Assembly: GCF_027925155.1 (NCBI RefSeq)
Contig: NZ_BSDY01000005.1
Coordinates: 186,001 to 250,000 of the forward strand
DNA: 64,000 bases
Origin: Propionigenium maris DSM 9537
GTDB lineage: Bacteria; Fusobacteriota; Fusobacteriia; Fusobacteriales; Fusobacteriaceae
Reading direction: 5' to 3'
Below, one piece after another: positions 17,621 to 26,622 of this stretch; the stretch's first letter is position 1; every line of letters begins with the position of its first letter. Below the pieces are notes generated by a model, which made no database searches, was not told the DNA's origin, and saw only the letters and a list, made by a program, of their open reading frames with translations. The position numbers and the translations under genes are program-made.

Positions 17621-17863
17621 AACTATACCATAAGAAAATTTTGACTAAAGATAGCCGTTGAACTTCACGAGAGATAGGTTGCTTCGTTCCGTTAAACAGG
17701 ATAGGTTCAATCTTGAGTCCTTAAAAGGAACGGTAACCTTGCTCTGCTTAATAAAGGCAATTATCGTAGTCTTGAACTTTGGGTACCTTTCTTTCAAGAG
17801 AAAGGTACGAAACCCTTTTGATTTCTTGGTTGTTTTTGTATCAAGACAGAAGTAATAATAGTC
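17621..17863. repeat. Gene-free, repeat-like stretch between the KAP gene and rpsO
   Basis: No gene with a credible start and composition is present. The stretch contains a perfect 10-bp inverted repeat (GTACCTTTCT at 17783-17792, AGAAAGGTAC at 17799-17808). A minus-strand reading frame through it continues into rpsO and lacks a credible start. I suspect a decayed dispersed intergenic element, from its character and from a vague memory of similar pseudo-ORFs; copy number cannot be judged from one window. Confidence 0.4.
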
Positions 17864-17892
17864 TTTACAAAATCCAGCAACTGTGTTAGAAT
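17864..17892 (+). promoter_or_regulatory. Promoter for rpsO
   Basis: TTTACA (17864-17869), a 17-base spacer and TAGAAT (17887-17892). The ~75-base leader that follows contains a small GCGT/ACGC hairpin at about 17917-17930 before the ribosome site, where S15 autoregulatory leaders are found in other bacteria; that role is inferred. Confidence 0.55.
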
Positions 17893-17971
17893 AAGTAATA
17901 ATTTGAGCTAGGTTAGGCGTTAGCCGACGCTTTACTTTGCCCAGATAATAAGATATTAGGAGGAAACAAAC

Positions 17972-18235
17972 ATGGCAATGAGAACAAAAGCTGAAATCGT
18001 TAAAGAGTTCGGAAAATTCGAAGGAGATACTGGATCTACTGAAGTTCAGATCGCAATCCTTACTGAGAGAATTAACCACCTTACTGCTCACCTTAAGGAG
18101 CACCACAAGGACCACCACTCAAGACTAGGACTACTTAAGATGGTAGGACAGAGAAGAAGACTTCTTAACTACCTAACTAAGAAGGATCTTGATGGATATA
18201 GAGCTCTAATCGCAAAGCTTGGAATCAGAAAGTAA
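17972..18235 (+). CDS. rpsO: 30S ribosomal protein S15
   Basis: An 87-residue ribosomal protein, close to the usual 88-89. The signature runs through [18 protein letters not shown], then [20 protein letters not shown] and RRRLLNYL. S15 binds 16S rRNA early in 30S assembly and often represses its own mRNA. The start is supported by an AGGAGG 8 bases upstream. It has its own promoter and terminator. pnp lies downstream, a very common pairing, but here a small minus-strand gene sits between them. Confidence 0.98.
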   Translation: MAMRTKAEIVKEFGKFEGDTGSTEVQIAILTERINHLTAHLKEHHKDHHSRLGLLKMVGQRRRLLNYLTKKDLDGYRALIAKLGIRK

Positions 18236-18241
18236 TTCATT

Positions 18242-18270
18242 ATGCAGAGAACATAGTTCTCTGCATTTTT
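18242..18270 (+). terminator. Intrinsic terminator after rpsO
   Basis: A perfect 10-bp stem (ATGCAGAGAA / TTCTCTGCAT) with a 5-base loop and T run. Confidence 0.95.
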
Positions 18271-18291
18271 AATTTTTTGAAACAGGAAAAT

Positions 18292-18316
18292 AAAAAACCC
18301 GCCTCAGTGGCGGGTT
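18292..18316 (-). terminator. Intrinsic terminator of the minus-strand coiled-coil gene
   Basis: An 8-bp GC-rich stem (AACCCGCC / GGCGGGTT) with a 5-base loop; the A run on the + strand is the T run of the minus-strand transcript. It overlaps the stop codon of the minus-strand gene. Confidence 0.88.
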
Positions 18317-18602
18317 AGTTCATATCTACCTTTTCCCTTAGTGTGTCGATCTTGATCTGAAGCTTCTGAATCTTTTCATCGTACTCCCTCTCGATCTGTC
18401 TCAGGTTCTCCTCCTTGTCCTCTTTCAGTGTAGAGAGCTCAGCAGTATACTTCTGGATACGCTCTACCCTTCTCTCTCTGATTATGGCGTTGGCTTTGTT
18501 AAATATATAAAATGAGAGGAGGAGCAGAATCAAAATGGTAAGGCTGTACTGTATAAGCCTTTTCCTTGTATCGAACTTACTAAATCTTAATACTTTATTC
18601 AT
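18315..18602 (-). CDS. Small membrane-anchored coiled-coil protein
   Basis: A 95-residue protein of unknown function with one N-terminal membrane segment (about residues 18-34, YSLTILILLLLSFYIF) and a highly charged coiled-coil-like remainder (heptad-like Leu/Ile spacing from about residue 42 to 93). The orientation suggests N-in with the coil outside. The ATG at 18602 is preferred to a GTG at 18608 because AGAGG is 6 bases upstream of it. The gene is convergent with rpsO and divergent from pnp, with its own terminator. It may be a divisome- or envelope-associated small protein, but nothing in the sequence identifies it. Confidence 0.7.
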   Translation of the reverse strand: MNKVLRFSKFDTRKRLIQYSLTILILLLLSFYIFNKANAIIRERRVERIQKYTAELSTLKEDKEENLRQIEREYDEKIQKLQIKIDTLREKVDMN

Positions 18603-18690
18603 AAACACCTCTTGCTATTTTTTATGAAAATTATACACTGTAAAAGGAAACAATACAACGATTTTTTTACCTGGAGGGGGGAAAATAATT

Positions 18691-18719
18691 TTGATTTTTA
18701 GGGGTAAAGGTGCTATAAT
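18691..18719 (+). promoter_or_regulatory. Promoter for pnp
   Basis: TTGATT (18691-18696), a 17-base spacer and a perfect TATAAT (18714-18719), 129 bases ahead of the pnp start. Confidence 0.75.
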
Positions 18720-18726
18720 AACTGGG

Positions 18727-18821
18727 AATAGAGGTTGTGTGTAGTTGGTAAGTAGTAAGAGGTGATGCTATTATTAAAGGTAGCATTGTTCCTTATTATT
18801 TGCTGCTCTATAACCTCTATT
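18727..18821 (+). promoter_or_regulatory. Long stem-loop in the pnp leader (possible RNase III autoregulation site)
   Basis: AATAGAGGTT (18727-18736) pairs perfectly with AACCTCTATT (18812-18821), extendable by G-U pairs. Inside it a second stem forms from ATGCTA and TAGCAT with about ten further flanking pairs. In E. coli the pnp leader forms a long duplex cut by RNase III, after which PNPase represses its own mRNA. The arrangement here is analogous; the mechanism is inferred. Confidence 0.6.
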
Positions 18822-18848
18822 TTATAATAATATCAGGAGGTAATGTTA

Positions 18849-20951
18849 ATGTTTGAGGAAAAAACATTAGAGATGCAACTTGGCGGAAGAACCCTTAAGG
18901 CTTCTACTGGTAAGTTTGCAAGACAGGCAGCAGGTGCAGTAATGCTTCAGTATGGAGAAACTATGTTACTTTGTACAGCAGCAAGAAGCAAGGGACCAAG
19001 AGAGGGAGCAAACTTCTTCCCACTTACAGTTGATTTTGTAGAAAAGTACTACGCTGCAGGGAAGTTCCCTGGAGGCTTCAATAAAAGAGAGGCAAGACCA
19101 TCAACAGATGCAACACTAACAGCAAGACTTATAGACAGACCTATAAGACCTATGTTCCCAGACGGGTTCAACTACGACGTACACATTGTAAACACAGTAA
19201 TGTCTTACGATGGAAAGAACAGAGCAGACGCTATGGGAATCACCGGATCGTCTATGGCACTGGCTATATCTGACCTTCCATTCCTAGGACCTGTAGCAGG
19301 TGTAGTAGTAGGAATGAAGGACGGAGAGTTCATCATCAACCCTACTCCAGAGGAGCTTAAGGAAAGTGAACTAGATCTTGCAGTAGCAGGAACTAAGGAA
19401 GCTATCAACATGGTAGAGGCAGGAGCAGCAGAGGTTTCTGAGGAAGTAATGCTTAAGGCTATCATGTTTGCCCACGAGAACATCAAGAAGATATGTGACT
19501 TCCAGGAGGAGTTTGTAAAGCTTGCTGGTAAGGAGAAGCTTGAGTTCGCAAAGCCAGAGGTAGATGCTGACGTAAAGGCATTCGTAGATGCCAATGTAAC
19601 AGCAGAGCTAAAGGAAGCTGTAGTAGTAATGGGTAAGCATGCTAGACAGGATGCTATAGATGCCCTAGAGGCAGCTAAGCTTGAGGTATTTACTGAGGAG
19701 TACCTTGCAGCTAAGGGACTAGAGGAGATGCCAGCTGAGATAGTAGCTGAATTCAAGAACTATGTTCACGACGTAGAGAAGGAACTGGTAAGAAGCGCTA
19801 TCCTATACGATAAGCACAGAGCAGACGGAAGAAAGACTACTGAGCTTAGAGCTCTATGGTCTGAGGTAGATACACTTCCTTTAACTCACGGATCTGCAAT
19901 GTTCACAAGAGGAGAGACTCAGGCTATCGTAGCAGCTACTCTTGGAACAAAGTCTGATGAGCAGCTTGTAGACGGGCTGGATGAAGAGTACTACAAGAAG
20001 TTCTACCTTCACTATAACTTCCCTCCATACTCTGTAGGAGAGGCTGGATTTATGAGAGGTCCAGGAAGAAGAGAACTAGGACACGGATCACTAGCTGAGA
20101 GAGCTCTTAGCTATGTAATGCCAACTGAGGAAGTATTCCCATACACTGTAAGAGTTGTATCTGAGATCACTGAATCAAACGGATCATCATCTCAGGCATC
20201 TATCTGTGGTGGATCGCTAGCTCTAATGTCAGCAGGTGTACCTATCAGAGAGCACGTAGCTGGAATCGCTATGGGACTAATCAAAGAGGGAGACGAGTAT
20301 GTAGTTCTTACTGATATTCAGGGACTAGAGGATCACCTTGGAGATATGGACTTTAAAGTAGCAGGAACTAAGAAGGGTATCACAGCTCTTCAGATGGATA
20401 TAAAGATCACAGGAATCGATGAGGAGATCATGACTATCGCCCTTAAGCAGGCGCTAGATGCAAGAAACGAGATCCTTGCTGTGATGAACGCAGCTATCTC
20501 TGAACCAGCTGAGATGAAGCCGCACGTACCAAGAATCCACCAGATGGTTATCGCTAAGGATAAGATCGCAGCCCTAATCGGACCAGGTGGAAAGAACATC
20601 AAGGGAATTATCGAGACTACAGGAGCAACTGTAGATATCGATGACGACGGAAAGGTATCTATCTACTCAGCAGACCTTGAGGCTCTTGATCAGACAATTA
20701 CCCTAGTAAACGGATACGTTAAGGACGTAGAGGTTGGTGAGGTATACTCTGGTAGAGTAGTTAAGATCGCTAAGTTCGGAGCATTCATGGAGATCCTACC
20801 TGGTAAGGAAGGACTACTGCATGTATCTGAGATCTCTAAGGAGAGAGTAGCAAATGTTGAAGATGTACTAAAAGAGGGAGATGTCTTCGATGTTAAAGTA
20901 ATCTCTACTGAAAAGGGAAAGATCAGCTTAAGTAAGAAACAACTTGGATAA
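18849..20951 (+). CDS. pnp: Polyribonucleotide nucleotidyltransferase (PNPase)
   Basis: A 700-residue 3'-5' phosphorolytic exoribonuclease of RNA turnover. Two RNase PH domains are present (the first with [10 protein letters not shown] and [15 protein letters not shown], the second with [26 protein letters not shown] and [16 protein letters not shown]), followed by a KH domain ([14 protein letters not shown]) and an S1 domain ([18 protein letters not shown]). The length is typical. The ATG at 18849 is preferred to 18843 because AGGAGG ends 9 bases before it. It has its own promoter, a structured leader and a terminator. Confidence 0.98.
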   Translation: MFEEKTLEMQLGGRTLKASTGKFARQAAGAVMLQYGETMLLCTAARSKGPREGANFFPLTVDFVEKYYAAGKFPGGFNKREARPSTDATLTARLIDRPIRPMFPDGFNYDVHIVNTVMSYDGKNRADAMGITGSSMALAISDLPFLGPVAGVVVGMKDGEFIINPTPEELKESELDLAVAGTKEAINMVEAGAAEVSEEVMLKAIMFAHENIKKICDFQEEFVKLAGKEKLEFAKPEVDADVKAFVDANVTAELKEAVVVMGKHARQDAIDALEAAKLEVFTEEYLAAKGLEEMPAEIVAEFKNYVHDVEKELVRSAILYDKHRADGRKTTELRALWSEVDTLPLTHGSAMFTRGETQAIVAATLGTKSDEQLVDGLDEEYYKKFYLHYNFPPYSVGEAGFMRGPGRRELGHGSLAERALSYVMPTEEVFPYTVRVVSEITESNGSSSQASICGGSLALMSAGVPIREHVAGIAMGLIKEGDEYVVLTDIQGLEDHLGDMDFKVAGTKKGITALQMDIKITGIDEEIMTIALKQALDARNEILAVMNAAISEPAEMKPHVPRIHQMVIAKDKIAALIGPGGKNIKGIIETTGATVDIDDDGKVSIYSADLEALDQTITLVNGYVKDVEVGEVYSGRVVKIAKFGAFMEILPGKEGLLHVSEISKERVANVEDVLKEGDVFDVKVISTEKGKISLSKKQLG

Positions 20952-20957
20952 TATAGG

Positions 20958-20984
20958 GGGATACAGAATTTCTGTATCCCTTTT
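20958..20984 (+). terminator. Intrinsic terminator after pnp
   Basis: A 10-bp stem (GGGATACAGA / TCTGTATCCC) with a 3-base loop and TTTT. Confidence 0.9.
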
Positions 20985-21083
20985 ATTTGCTGGAAGAATT
21001 AGGATTAAATAAAAGGTTTTATACCTTTAATATAAGGGTCAAATATGTTATAATTTGATATGATTTTTTTGAAGGAGTGTAGC

Positions 21084-22421
21084 ATGAAATTAGGATTAAT
21101 AAGTCTAGGATGCAGTAAAAACCTGGTAGACAGTGAGCATCTTATTGGAATGATGGTTAATAGAAAAGGTTTTGAAATAACCAACAATATAGAGGAAGCA
21201 GATGTAGCCCTTATAAATACCTGTGGATTTATCGGAGATGCCAAGGAGGAGTCTATTCAGACTATCCTGGAGATAGGTCAGTATAAAGAAACTGGAAAGT
21301 TAAAGAAGATAATTGTAGCAGGATGCCTGGCTCAGAGATATGCAGAGGAGCTAATCTCAGAGATGCCTGAGATCGACGCAGTAATCGGAACGGGAGACCT
21401 GGATAAGATAGAGGAAGTTGTAGATGCAGTTCTAGAGGATGAGAAGATAGTGAGAAGCGACTCGCTGGACTTCCTGGCAGATGCAACAACTGAAAGAATC
21501 CTTACTACTCACCCGCACACAGCTTACCTGAAGATAGCAGAGGGATGTAACAGAAGATGTACCTACTGTATTATCCCGCAGCTGAGAGGAGACCTTAGAA
21601 GTAGAAGTGTAGAGGATATAGTTGAAGAGGGGAAGGCTCTTGCAGCCGCTGGTGTAAGGGAGATAAACCTTCTGGCTCAGGAGACAACTGAGTACGGACT
21701 GGACCTATACGGAAGAAAAGCCCTTCCAGATGTAATGAAGGCACTAGCTAAGATAGATGGCATCGACTGGATAAGAACATACTATATGTATCCTAACTCT
21801 ATAACAGATGAGATGCTTGAGACTATGAAGAATGAGGAGAAGGTATGTAACTACTTTGATGTACCTATCCAGCATATAGCAGACAATGTACTGAGAGCAA
21901 TGGCCAGAGCAAAGGATGGGAACCAGATAAGAGAGGTACTGGCTAAGATAAGAAAGGCTATACCTGATGCGACGATCAGAACTACTGTAATCGTAGGATT
22001 CCCTGGAGAAACTGAGGAGGACTTCGAGCAGCTTAAAGAGTTCATAAGAGAGTTTAAGTTTGACTACGTTGGAGTGTTCCCTTACTCGAGAGAGGAGGAT
22101 ACAGTAGCACACGATCTTCCAAACCAGGTAGATGAGGAAACAAAGAGAAGAAGAGCAGCAGAGCTTACAAATATACAGGCAGAGGTAGCTGAAGCTAAAA
22201 ACAGAGAGTTTATAGGTAAGGAAGTAGAGGTTATAATAGACGGTGTATCTTCTGAATCCGAATATATGTTAGAGGGAAGAACAAGGGGACAGGCCTTAGA
22301 GATCGATGGTAAGGTTCTTACCAACGACGGAATGGCTAAGCAGGGAGAGATAGTCAAGGTTAAGATAGAGCAGAACTTTGAATACGACCTGTTAGGACCT
22401 ATAACTAAAAACGAATTTTAA
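21084..22421 (+). CDS. rimO: Ribosomal protein S12 methylthiotransferase RimO
   Basis: A 445-residue radical SAM enzyme that adds a methylthio group to Asp of ribosomal protein S12. The N-terminal MTTase domain has SLGCSKNLVDSE, NTCGFIGDAK and AGCLAQRY; the radical SAM cluster motif is CNRRCTYCIIP; a TRAM domain forms the last ~65 residues. The KNLVDSE form and the pairing with pgsA favour RimO over MiaB. An ATG at 21060 is in frame, but a TATAAT at 21049-21054 would place the transcript start after it, and GAAGGAG precedes 21084. pgsA follows by 20 bp. Confidence 0.95.
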   Translation: MKLGLISLGCSKNLVDSEHLIGMMVNRKGFEITNNIEEADVALINTCGFIGDAKEESIQTILEIGQYKETGKLKKIIVAGCLAQRYAEELISEMPEIDAVIGTGDLDKIEEVVDAVLEDEKIVRSDSLDFLADATTERILTTHPHTAYLKIAEGCNRRCTYCIIPQLRGDLRSRSVEDIVEEGKALAAAGVREINLLAQETTEYGLDLYGRKALPDVMKALAKIDGIDWIRTYYMYPNSITDEMLETMKNEEKVCNYFDVPIQHIADNVLRAMARAKDGNQIREVLAKIRKAIPDATIRTTVIVGFPGETEEDFEQLKEFIREFKFDYVGVFPYSREEDTVAHDLPNQVDEETKRRRAAELTNIQAEVAEAKNREFIGKEVEVIIDGVSSESEYMLEGRTRGQALEIDGKVLTNDGMAKQGEIVKVKIEQNFEYDLLGPITKNEF

Positions 22422-22441
22422 AGACTTGGAGGAAAGTACAG

Positions 22442-22975
22442 ATGAATCTACCAAATCGTTTAACACTATTGAGAATGATACTAGCAATTCCCTTTATTTA
22501 TTTCCTGGGAGAGGCAGAAACTCACGGGATTGCCTTTAGGATAACAGCACTTATAATCTTTGCAGTGGCTTCTATCACAGACTTTTTTGATGGATACCTT
22601 GCAAGAAAGCACAATCTTATTACAGATTTTGGAAAGCTGATGGATCCCTTAGCTGATAAGATCCTGGTTATCTCAGCTCTGGTCATCTTTGTGGATATCA
22701 AGTATATTCCAGCATGGATGTCTATAGTTGTTATTGCAAGGGAGTTTCTAATAAGCGGAATAAGAACCCTGGCAGCAGCCAAGGGAGAGGTTATTCCAGC
22801 AGGAAACCTTGGAAAATATAAAACCACTTCACAGATGATCGTAATTATACTTATGATGATACTGGGAGACAACCCATATAACTTCTATATGATGCTTATC
22901 CCGGTGATCCTCACAGTATGGTCGGGATGGGAGTATACAGTAAAGGCGAAACACTACTTCTTAAATATGAAATAG
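22442..22975 (+). CDS. pgsA: CDP-diacylglycerol-glycerol-3-phosphate 3-phosphatidyltransferase
   Basis: A 177-residue multi-pass inner-membrane enzyme that makes phosphatidylglycerol phosphate, the committed step to phosphatidylglycerol. The CDP-alcohol phosphotransferase signature is complete near residues 48-70 (DGYLARKH, then DFGKLMDPLADK). The N-terminal MNLPNRLTLLRM is typical of the family. It lies 20 bp after rimO and 10 bp before the YggT gene, with an AGGAGG-like site for each, so the three are one operon. Confidence 0.95.
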   Translation: MNLPNRLTLLRMILAIPFIYFLGEAETHGIAFRITALIIFAVASITDFFDGYLARKHNLITDFGKLMDPLADKILVISALVIFVDIKYIPAWMSIVVIAREFLISGIRTLAAAKGEVIPAGNLGKYKTTSQMIVIILMMILGDNPYNFYMMLIPVILTVWSGWEYTVKAKHYFLNMK

Positions 22976-22985
22976 GAGGATACTA

Positions 22986-23240
22986 ATGATATTTACATTA
23001 ATCGACCTTGTAATAAGAGCATTAAGAATATTAATATTAATTAGAATAGTATTATCTTGGGTAGCACCCTACAGCAGAAATGAGTTTACAGAGCTGGTTT
23101 ACCATATCACAGAGCCAGTACTGAGACCATTTAGAATGCTTATTCCTATGGGGAGTGTAAGGATGGATCTATCTCCAATCATTGCATTAGTTGTTCTCAA
23201 TTTGGTGAGGAGCCTGGCCTTTAGATTGCTTTATTTTTAA
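22986..23240 (+). CDS. YggT family membrane protein
   Basis: An 84-residue inner-membrane protein with two hydrophobic segments (about residues 2-26 and 58-83) and the YggT signature between them (ILIRIVLSWVAPYSRNE, then EPVLRPFRMLIP). YggT proteins are linked by context to cell division and envelope homeostasis (YlmG in Gram-positives), but a biochemical activity is not established. It ends the rimO-pgsA operon; its stop codon merges into the terminator. Confidence 0.88.
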   Translation: MIFTLIDLVIRALRILILIRIVLSWVAPYSRNEFTELVYHITEPVLRPFRMLIPMGSVRMDLSPIIALVVLNLVRSLAFRLLYF

Positions 23241-23266
23241 GAGAAGTCAAAGGCTTCTCTTTTTTT
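23240..23266 (+). terminator. Intrinsic terminator after the YggT gene
   Basis: A 7-bp stem (AGAGAAG / CTTCTCT) with a 7-base loop and seven T residues. Confidence 0.88.
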
Positions 23267-23296
23267 CGTGAGGAACCGTACTAAAGTTCACTGAAG

Positions 23297-23325
23297 TTGA
23301 TTTTTAGATCTAATTGTAGTAAAAT
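23297..23325 (+). promoter_or_regulatory. Promoter for the rsmH operon
   Basis: TTGATT (23297-23302), a 17-base spacer and TAAAAT (23320-23325), 32 bases ahead of the chosen rsmH start. Confidence 0.65.
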
Positions 23326-23357
23326 AAGATGTATTTTTGTATAGAATAGGAGTTTAT

Positions 23358-24320
23358 ATGTTTAAAGAGATAGAATGTGAGTACCACATACCAGTATTGT
23401 ATGAGGCAACACTGGAAAAACTTGTAACAAACAAGGAGGGAGTATACCTTGACTGTACCCTTGGAGGGGGAGGTCACTCAGAGGGTATACTAAAAACCTT
23501 AGGAGATGGAGGAAAGCTTATCTCCATCGACCAGGACCAGCAGGCAATAGATTTTGCAAAGAAGAGACTGGAAAAATACGGAAGTAAGTGGGAAGTGTAT
23601 AAGGATAACTTTGAAAACCTTGATACAGTTCTCTATTTAGCAGGTTATGATAAGATAGACGGGATCCTTATGGATATCGGAGTATCTTCAACACAGCTGG
23701 ACGATCCTGAGAGAGGATTCTCCTTCAGATATGACACCAAGCTTGATATGAGGATGAATAAAACAGCTAAGATCTCAGCCTATGAAGTGGTAAATGAGTA
23801 TGAGGAGGGGGAGCTTGCCAAGATCATCTATGAGTATGGTGAGGAGAAGGCATCCAGAAAGATAGCGAGACTTATTGTGGAAGCAAGAGAGGAAAAGCCA
23901 ATTGAAACCACAGGAGAGCTTGTGGATATAATCAAAATGGCAGTACCTTTCAGAAGGGGCGCTAAGGGGAAGAAGCAGAAACACCCTGCTACCCAGACCT
24001 TCCAGGCTATAAGAATAGAGGTAAACAGAGAGCTAGAGGTACTAAAGACAGCCATCGATAAAGCTGTGGAGTGCTTAAAGCCAGGGGGAAGACTAGGGAT
24101 AATAACCTTCCACTCCCTAGAGGACAGAATTGTAAAAAATAAGTTCAGAGAGCTGGCAACAAACTGTATATGTCCGCCGGAACTTCCTATATGTATGTGT
24201 AATAATAAGGCTAAGGTAAAGCTTGTTACAAGAAAACCAATTGCTCCCACAGAGGAGGAACTGAAGTTCAATATAAGGGCCAGATCTTCTAAGTTAAGAG
24301 TAATTGAAAAGTTGGGGTAG
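23358..24320 (+). CDS. rsmH: 16S rRNA (cytosine-1402-N4)-methyltransferase
   Basis: A 320-residue SAM-dependent methyltransferase acting on C1402 of 16S rRNA in the ribosomal P site. Family blocks: YHIPVLYEATL, YLDCTLGGGGHSEGIL, ILMDIGVSSTQLDDPERGFSF, HPATQTFQAIRIEVNREL and GIITFHSLEDRIVK. ATAGGAG lies 8 bases before the ATG at 23358; a start at 23337 would fall close to the predicted transcript start. It begins an operon with the ftsL-like gene, as at many mra/dcw loci, but no other dcw genes follow here. Confidence 0.95.
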   Translation: MFKEIECEYHIPVLYEATLEKLVTNKEGVYLDCTLGGGGHSEGILKTLGDGGKLISIDQDQQAIDFAKKRLEKYGSKWEVYKDNFENLDTVLYLAGYDKIDGILMDIGVSSTQLDDPERGFSFRYDTKLDMRMNKTAKISAYEVVNEYEEGELAKIIYEYGEEKASRKIARLIVEAREEKPIETTGELVDIIKMAVPFRRGAKGKKQKHPATQTFQAIRIEVNRELEVLKTAIDKAVECLKPGGRLGIITFHSLEDRIVKNKFRELATNCICPPELPICMCNNKAKVKLVTRKPIAPTEEELKFNIRARSSKLRVIEKLG

Positions 24321-24326
24321 ATTCCT

Positions 24327-24593
24327 ATGAATAAGAGGGTATTTTTTATAGCAATGTCCATAACTCTTGTAGTAGCGATGCTGGGGATACACCTATCGCT
24401 ACTCATAAAGATATCTAAGATTCAAAGAGATATTAAGAAGATAGAGTTGAGGGTAGTAGAGACAAAGAAGGAGCTTCAGGCAAAAAACAGCGAGTTTGAG
24501 AAGAGGATCGACTTTAAGAAGATCAGAAAGAAAGCTGAAGATGACTTTGGGATGGAAATATCCGATCATATAGAGTATCTTAGAGTGGATTAG
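24327..24593 (+). CDS. FtsL-like small bitopic septum protein
   Basis: An 88-residue protein with a short cytoplasmic N-terminus, one membrane segment (about residues 4-28) and a charged coiled-coil-like periplasmic tail, the layout of FtsL/DivIC. It starts 7 bp after rsmH, exactly where ftsL is found in many bacteria. FtsL forms a complex with FtsB and FtsQ that activates septal peptidoglycan synthesis. Sequence conservation in this family is weak, so the call rests on topology, size and position. Confidence 0.65.
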   Translation: MNKRVFFIAMSITLVVAMLGIHLSLLIKISKIQRDIKKIELRVVETKKELQAKNSEFEKRIDFKKIRKKAEDDFGMEISDHIEYLRVD

Positions 24594-24631
24594 GCTTTGA
24601 GAGAGAAAAAAAGCATGCTAGGAGGAAAGAG

Positions 24632-25999
24632 TTGGATAGAACACTCTTAAAAAAGGGCCAGGAGATAGAGGTCCAGATAGATAAAATAGTTTTTGGCGGT
24701 GAGGGACTGGGTAGATACAAAGATATAGCTATCTTTGTTCCCATGTCGGTGCCAGGGGACAGAGTGAGGGTAGAACTTATCTCTGTGAAGAAGACCTATG
24801 CCAGAGGACTTATTACCGAGGTAGTAGAAGCAGGAGCTGACAGAGTAGAGGGAGGAAGACTCACCTTTGAAGACTTTCACGGGTGCGACTTCGCCATGCT
24901 CAACTATGAGAGTCAGCTGAAGTATAAGAAACTCATGGTAGACGAGGTATTAAAGGGAGTAGGAAGGCTAGAGGGGTATGAAATTGCTGATACCATAGGA
25001 GCCGATAATCCTACCAACTACAGAAATAAGATAATCGAACCCTTTGCTTTCAAGGGAGGAAGGATTGTCTCGGGATTCTTTAAGAGGAAGTCCCACGAGG
25101 TATTTGAGGTAGAGGAGAACCTGCTTCAATCCCCCCTAGCTAATAAGATAGTGAGGGAGTTAAAGGATATCCTCAACAAGAAGAGGATAAGTGTATACAA
25201 TGAAAAATCCCACAGGGGAGTACTCCGTCATGTGATGGTGAGAACCACTTCCTACAATGAGGCTATGGTAGTTCTTATTGTAAGGGGTGAGGTAGATAAA
25301 AAGGTAAAGCAGGCACTCTATGAACTGAGAGACAGGTGCAGTGAGATCAAGTCGGCCTATATATCCATAAACAACAGGAGAACCAATGTGGCTCTTGGAG
25401 ATAAAAATATACTTATCTACGGGAAGGAAACCATAAAGGAGAGACTATTCGATATAGACTTCAACATATCACCTACCTCCTTCTTCCAGATAAACCTGGA
25501 GCAGACAGAGAAGCTTTACAGCAAGGCAATATCCTACTTTGACGATGTGGACAATAAACACATAGTGGACGCCTACTCTGGAGCAGGAACAATAGCTATG
25601 ATCATGTCCAAGGCAGCTAAGAAGGTGTATGCAATAGAGCTTGTGGAATCAGCAACCAGAGATGCCATAGCTACAAGCAGGGAAAATAAGATAGATAATA
25701 TAGAGTTCATAAATGGCAGGGCAGAGGAGAAGCTCATAGAGCTCATCGATGGCGGACACAAGATCGACTCGATAATTTTTGACCCTCCGCGTAAGGGGAT
25801 AGCTGAAAATATACTTCATAAGGTAAATGAAACAAGTATAGATGAGATCGTATATATCTCATGTAATCCATCGACCTTTGCAAGGGACGCTGGAATACTG
25901 GATCAGCTGGGATATAAGCTTACTAAGGTGCAGCCTGTGGATATGTTCCCGCAGACAAGCCACATTGAAGTAATAGGTAAATTTATCAAGGAAGCGTAG
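24632..25999 (+). CDS. 23S rRNA (uracil-C5)-methyltransferase, RlmD/RlmCD family
   Basis: A 455-residue RNA methyltransferase. It has an N-terminal TRAM domain (GQEIEVQIDKIVFGGEGLGRY), a central domain with a lone FHGCDFAMLNY in place of the usual Cys cluster, and a C-terminal Rossmann domain with YSGAGTIAM, FDPPRKGI and the catalytic ISCNPSTFARD. The nearly cysteine-free central part suggests it lacks the 4Fe-4S cluster of E. coli RlmD, as in some Gram-positive members. Translation starts at TTG after a good GGAGGAAAG. plsY follows 9 bp on. The exact target uridine cannot be assigned. Confidence 0.88.
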   Translation: MDRTLLKKGQEIEVQIDKIVFGGEGLGRYKDIAIFVPMSVPGDRVRVELISVKKTYARGLITEVVEAGADRVEGGRLTFEDFHGCDFAMLNYESQLKYKKLMVDEVLKGVGRLEGYEIADTIGADNPTNYRNKIIEPFAFKGGRIVSGFFKRKSHEVFEVEENLLQSPLANKIVRELKDILNKKRISVYNEKSHRGVLRHVMVRTTSYNEAMVVLIVRGEVDKKVKQALYELRDRCSEIKSAYISINNRRTNVALGDKNILIYGKETIKERLFDIDFNISPTSFFQINLEQTEKLYSKAISYFDDVDNKHIVDAYSGAGTIAMIMSKAAKKVYAIELVESATRDAIATSRENKIDNIEFINGRAEEKLIELIDGGHKIDSIIFDPPRKGIAENILHKVNETSIDEIVYISCNPSTFARDAGILDQLGYKLTKVQPVDMFPQTSHIEVIGKFIKEA

Positions 26000-26008
26000 G
26001 AGGAAAGA

Positions 26009-26614
26009 ATGATAAAGGTTTTGCTATTTGCAGTCCTGGCTTACTTTATGGGGTCACTTCCCAATGGAGTAGTGATAGGAAAGAGGGTAAAGGGAATTGA
26101 TATAAGAGATTTTGGAAGCGGTAACTCTGGAGCTACCAATGCATACAGGGTATTGGGACCAAAGTATGGAATAATGGTGCTTGTAGCTGATGTACTCAAG
26201 GGATTTATCCCTGTAATGCTTGCAGATATGGCTGGTATCAGGGGAATAACCCTTATATTAATAGGAATAGTGGCTATAGTGGGACACTCACTTTCACTTT
26301 TCCTTAACTTTAAAGGTGGAAAGGGAGTAGCTACAAGTCTTGGAGTATTCCTCTATCTTATACCTTATGTAATGCTTGTTGTTGTGGCGGCTTTTATACT
26401 GGTGGTGTATACAACAAGGTATATCTCACTGGCCTCTATAGTAGGAGCGGCACTACTTCCGATACTGACACTGTTTATGCCTATCAGAGAGGGAATAGAT
26501 AGACCTAGTATCTTTATAATCAGTCTCTTGATGGGATTATTTGTAATATACAGACATAGAACCAATATCACAAGACTATTAAATGGAACTGAAAATAAAT
26601 TTAAAGTAAAGTAG
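26009..26614 (+). CDS. plsY: Acyl-phosphate:glycerol-3-phosphate acyltransferase PlsY
   Basis: A 201-residue multi-pass membrane enzyme that acylates glycerol-3-phosphate using acyl-phosphate, the first step of phospholipid synthesis. Its three signature loops are clear: MGSLPNGVVIGK, DFGSGNSGATNAYRVLG, and GHSLSLFLNFKGGKGVATSLG; RHRTNITRLLNGTENKF closes the protein. It is followed after 8 bp by gpsA, which makes its substrate, so the pair is a functional unit for phosphatidic acid synthesis. Confidence 0.97.
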   Translation: MIKVLLFAVLAYFMGSLPNGVVIGKRVKGIDIRDFGSGNSGATNAYRVLGPKYGIMVLVADVLKGFIPVMLADMAGIRGITLILIGIVAIVGHSLSLFLNFKGGKGVATSLGVFLYLIPYVMLVVVAAFILVVYTTRYISLASIVGAALLPILTLFMPIREGIDRPSIFIISLLMGLFVIYRHRTNITRLLNGTENKFKVK

Positions 26615-26622
26615 GGGATAGT

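Noticed and set aside
17645-18118. Minus-strand frame of 157 codons across rpsO and the repeat-like stretch
   Set aside because: It runs antisense through rpsO and its promoter and has no credible ribosome site. Only the intergenic part is kept, as a possible repeat.
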